A DNA stretch of 7,261 nucleotides from SG8-30 sp037443885. Lineage in GTDB: Bacteria > Pseudomonadota > Gammaproteobacteria > Steroidobacterales > Steroidobacteraceae. The position numbers and the translations under genes were made by a program. The notes below the pieces were generated by a model. The model was not told where the DNA came from, ran no database searches, and saw only the letters and a list, made by a program, of their open reading frames with translations. The stretch's first letter is position 1, and every line of letters starts with the position of its first letter. Where the stretch lies: assembly GCA_037443885.1 (NCBI GenBank), contig JBBINN010000155.1:1-7261 (forward strand), read 5' to 3'. Shown piece by piece: positions 5,928 through 7,261 of this stretch.

Positions 5928-6331
5928 CCTGGGCGGTCGCGCTCGCCGTGTTCGCGAGCCTCGCCTCCGGCACCTACCTGCTGCTGTCGCGGGACCTGCT
6001 GCGCTGCGTGCTTGGGCTGGCGCTGCTCGGCAACGGCGCGAACCTCGCGCTGTTCGCCGCGGGCCGGCTCGGACCGGACCAGCCGCCGGTCGTGCCGCTC
6101 GGCGAGGCAGCGCTCGCCGGCGCCGCCAACCCGCTGCCGCAGGCGCTCGTGCTCACGGCCATCGTGATCGGCTTCGCGCTGCTGTGCTTCTCGCTGGTGC
6201 TGGTGCTGCGGCTGATCCAGCGGGCCGGCACCGACGATGCGCTCGAGCTCCGCGCCGCCGAGCCGATCGCAACCGACCCGGTGAAGCCGCCGCTGGCGGA
6301 TGACCCGCCTCCAGCGGAGACCGGCCGATGA
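5924..6331 (+). CDS. mrpC: Mrp-type Na+/H+ antiporter subunit C (NuoK-like)
   Basis: The product is 135 residues with three membrane helices at about 3-21, 27-47 and 73-98, the NuoK topology. Signatures are GLALLGNGANLALF (31-44) and NPLPQALVLTAIVIGFA (69-85). In most MrpC proteins I recall, the second motif begins Asp-Pro-Leu-Pro; here position 69 is Asn. After helix 3 there is a soluble Pro/Ala/Asp/Glu-rich tail (about 102-135), probably cytoplasmic and without recognisable function. The ATG overlaps the mrpB stop and has GGGGAG 8 bases upstream (5910-5915). Its stop overlaps the mrpD start. MrpC is thought to form, with MrpA, D, F and G, the chain of membrane channels that couples proton and cation movement. 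Confidence 0.92.
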   Translation: MTWAVALAVFASLASGTYLLLSRDLLRCVLGLALLGNGANLALFAAGRLGPDQPPVVPLGEAALAGAANPLPQALVLTAIVIGFALLCFSLVLVLRLIQRAGTDDALELRAAEPIATDPVKPPLADDPPPAETGR

Positions 6332-7261
6332 GCGCGGCCCTGCTCGCGGTCTCGCCCGTGCTCGTGCCGCTCGCGACGGCGCTCGCGACCGTGCTCGCGG
6401 GCAGCCGCCCGGCGCTGCAGCGCGCGTTCAGCTTCGCCGGCGTGCTGGCCTTCGGGCTGTGCGCGGCACTGCTGGTCGCCCACGCCGGGGAGGACGCGCC
6501 GGCGCGCGCCGCCTTCGGTGGCTGGCCGGCGCCTTTCGGCATCGAGTTCGTCGTGGACCGCACCGGCGCGGTGCTCGTGCTCGTCACCGCGCTGATGGGC
6601 GCGGCCTCGCTGCTGTTCCTGGAGAGCGACGCCGACGCGGCGCCGCAGCATCCGCTGCTGCTGCCGCTGCTGCACGGCCTGCTCGCCGGCGTCGGCGGGG
6701 CCTTCGCCACCGCCGACCTGTTCAACCTCTACGTCTGGTTCGAGGTGATGCTGATCGCCGCACTCGGCGTGTTCGCGATCGGCGGGCGGCGCGACCAGCT
6801 CGACGCCAGCTTCAAGTACCTGGCCCTGAACCTGCTCGGCACCCTGCTGCTGCTGATCGGCATCGGCGCGATCTACGCGGTCACGGGTCATCTCAATTAC
6901 GGCGCGCTGTCGGAGGCGGCTGGTGCGCTGCCACCGGCGACGACGGTGCTGCTGCTGACCGTGCTCGGGCTCGCGTTCCTGATCAAGGCCGGGGCCTTCC
7001 CGCTGTTCGCGTGGCTGCCGGCCAGCTACCACACCCTGCCGGCGCCGCTGCTGGCGCTGTTCGCGGGCCTCCTGACCAAGGTCGGTGCCTACGCCGTGCT
7101 GCGGATGCTCGGCGACGTGTTCGCGCCGGCACCCGAGGTGCTGACCGAGGCGCTCGGCTGGATCGCGGCGGCGACGATGCTGATCGGCGTGCTCGGCGCC
7201 GCGTACCACTGGGACATCCGGCGCATCCTCGCCTTCCACATCATCAGCCAGATCGGCTACA
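6328..7261 (+). CDS. mrpD: Mrp-type Na+/H+ antiporter subunit D, N-terminal 311 residues (runs off window)
   Basis: This second large complex-I-like subunit (NuoM/NuoN relative) is usually about 490-530 residues, so roughly 60% is present. Key residues are in place: Glu139 in LYVWFEVMLI, the Lys220 region FLIKAGAFPLFAWLPASYHT, and Lys251 in LLTKVGAYAVLR, followed by RRILAFHIISQIGY at the cut end. The corresponding Glu and Lys are essential for antiport in Bacillus MrpD (near Glu137 and Lys219). The FEVML signature and FHIISQIGY favour MrpD over MrpA or a NADH dehydrogenase subunit. The ATG overlaps the mrpC stop (ATGA) and has GGAGA at 6316-6320, 7 bases upstream. The frame stays open to the last base, with no sign of damage. 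Confidence 0.93.
   Translation, partial: MSAALLAVSPVLVPLATALATVLAGSRPALQRAFSFAGVLAFGLCAALLVAHAGEDAPARAAFGGWPAPFGIEFVVDRTGAVLVLVTALMGAASLLFLESDADAAPQHPLLLPLLHGLLAGVGGAFATADLFNLYVWFEVMLIAALGVFAIGGRRDQLDASFKYLALNLLGTLLLLIGIGAIYAVTGHLNYGALSEAAGALPPATTVLLLTVLGLAFLIKAGAFPLFAWLPASYHTLPAPLLALFAGLLTKVGAYAVLRMLGDVFAPAPEVLTEALGWIAAATMLIGVLGAAYHWDIRRILAFHIISQIGY

Noticed and set aside
5974..7239. A 421-codon open frame on the minus strand opposite mrpC and mrpD
   Set aside because: Composition is Gln/Arg/Glu/His-rich low complexity, the mirror of Leu/Val/Ala membrane codons. MrpC and MrpD explain the region.
3172..7261. Respiratory complex I (nuoL/nuoK/nuoM) or membrane-bound hydrogenase operon
   Set aside because: The order A-B-C-D, the MnhB-family gene, the MrpA C-terminal extension and the MrpD signature FHIISQIGY identify an Mrp antiporter. 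No NADH-binding or NiFe subunits are present.
1..7261. tRNA, rRNA, CRISPR array, insertion sequence or intrinsic terminator
   Set aside because: No cloverleaf, regular spaced repeats, transposase motifs or hairpin followed by a T run was seen; nearly all the DNA is explained by the eight genes.

Overview
This window comes from a GC-rich (roughly 70% by eye) Proteobacterium. The lower operon has a thermostable-hemolysin-family gene next to an acyl-adenylating enzyme, an arrangement I associate mainly with Gammaproteobacteria. That assignment is an inference; no rRNA or marker gene is present. Coding density is very high: the only gene-free stretch of any size is 2910-3171, which separates two divergent operons.

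Left half, minus strand, read from 2909 down to 1: a four-gene operon encoding (i) a thermostable-hemolysin-family protein, (ii) an AMP-binding acyl-adenylate/acyl-CoA synthetase-like protein, (iii) a heme-oxygenase-fold, iron-containing redox enzyme of the UndA/TenA-like type, and (iv) the first 40 residues of a short-chain dehydrogenase/reductase (SDR) that runs off the window edge. Successive genes overlap by 4, 4 and 11 bases, so they are very probably co-transcribed and translationally coupled. The enzyme types suggest a small pathway that activates an acyl chain, transfers it, oxidises it and reduces or oxidises it further. The product cannot be read from the sequence. This is the part of the window most likely to be biologically under-described.

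Right half, plus strand, from 3172 to the end: the first four genes of an mrp/mnh multisubunit Na+(K+)/H+ antiporter operon, mrpA, mrpB, mrpC and the first 311 residues of mrpD. Each is joined to the next by a 4-base start/stop overlap (GTGA, ATGA, ATGA). MrpA and MrpD carry the complex-I-like proton channel residues, MrpB the MnhB signature and MrpC the NuoK-like fold. mrpE, F and G would be expected beyond the right edge. The antiporter would sit in the inner membrane and exchange Na+ or K+ for protons, serving pH and salt homeostasis.

The two operons share a 262-base divergent control region containing a perfect 10-bp palindrome and a weak -10-like box. No RNA genes, mobile elements, CRISPR arrays or convincing terminators were seen.
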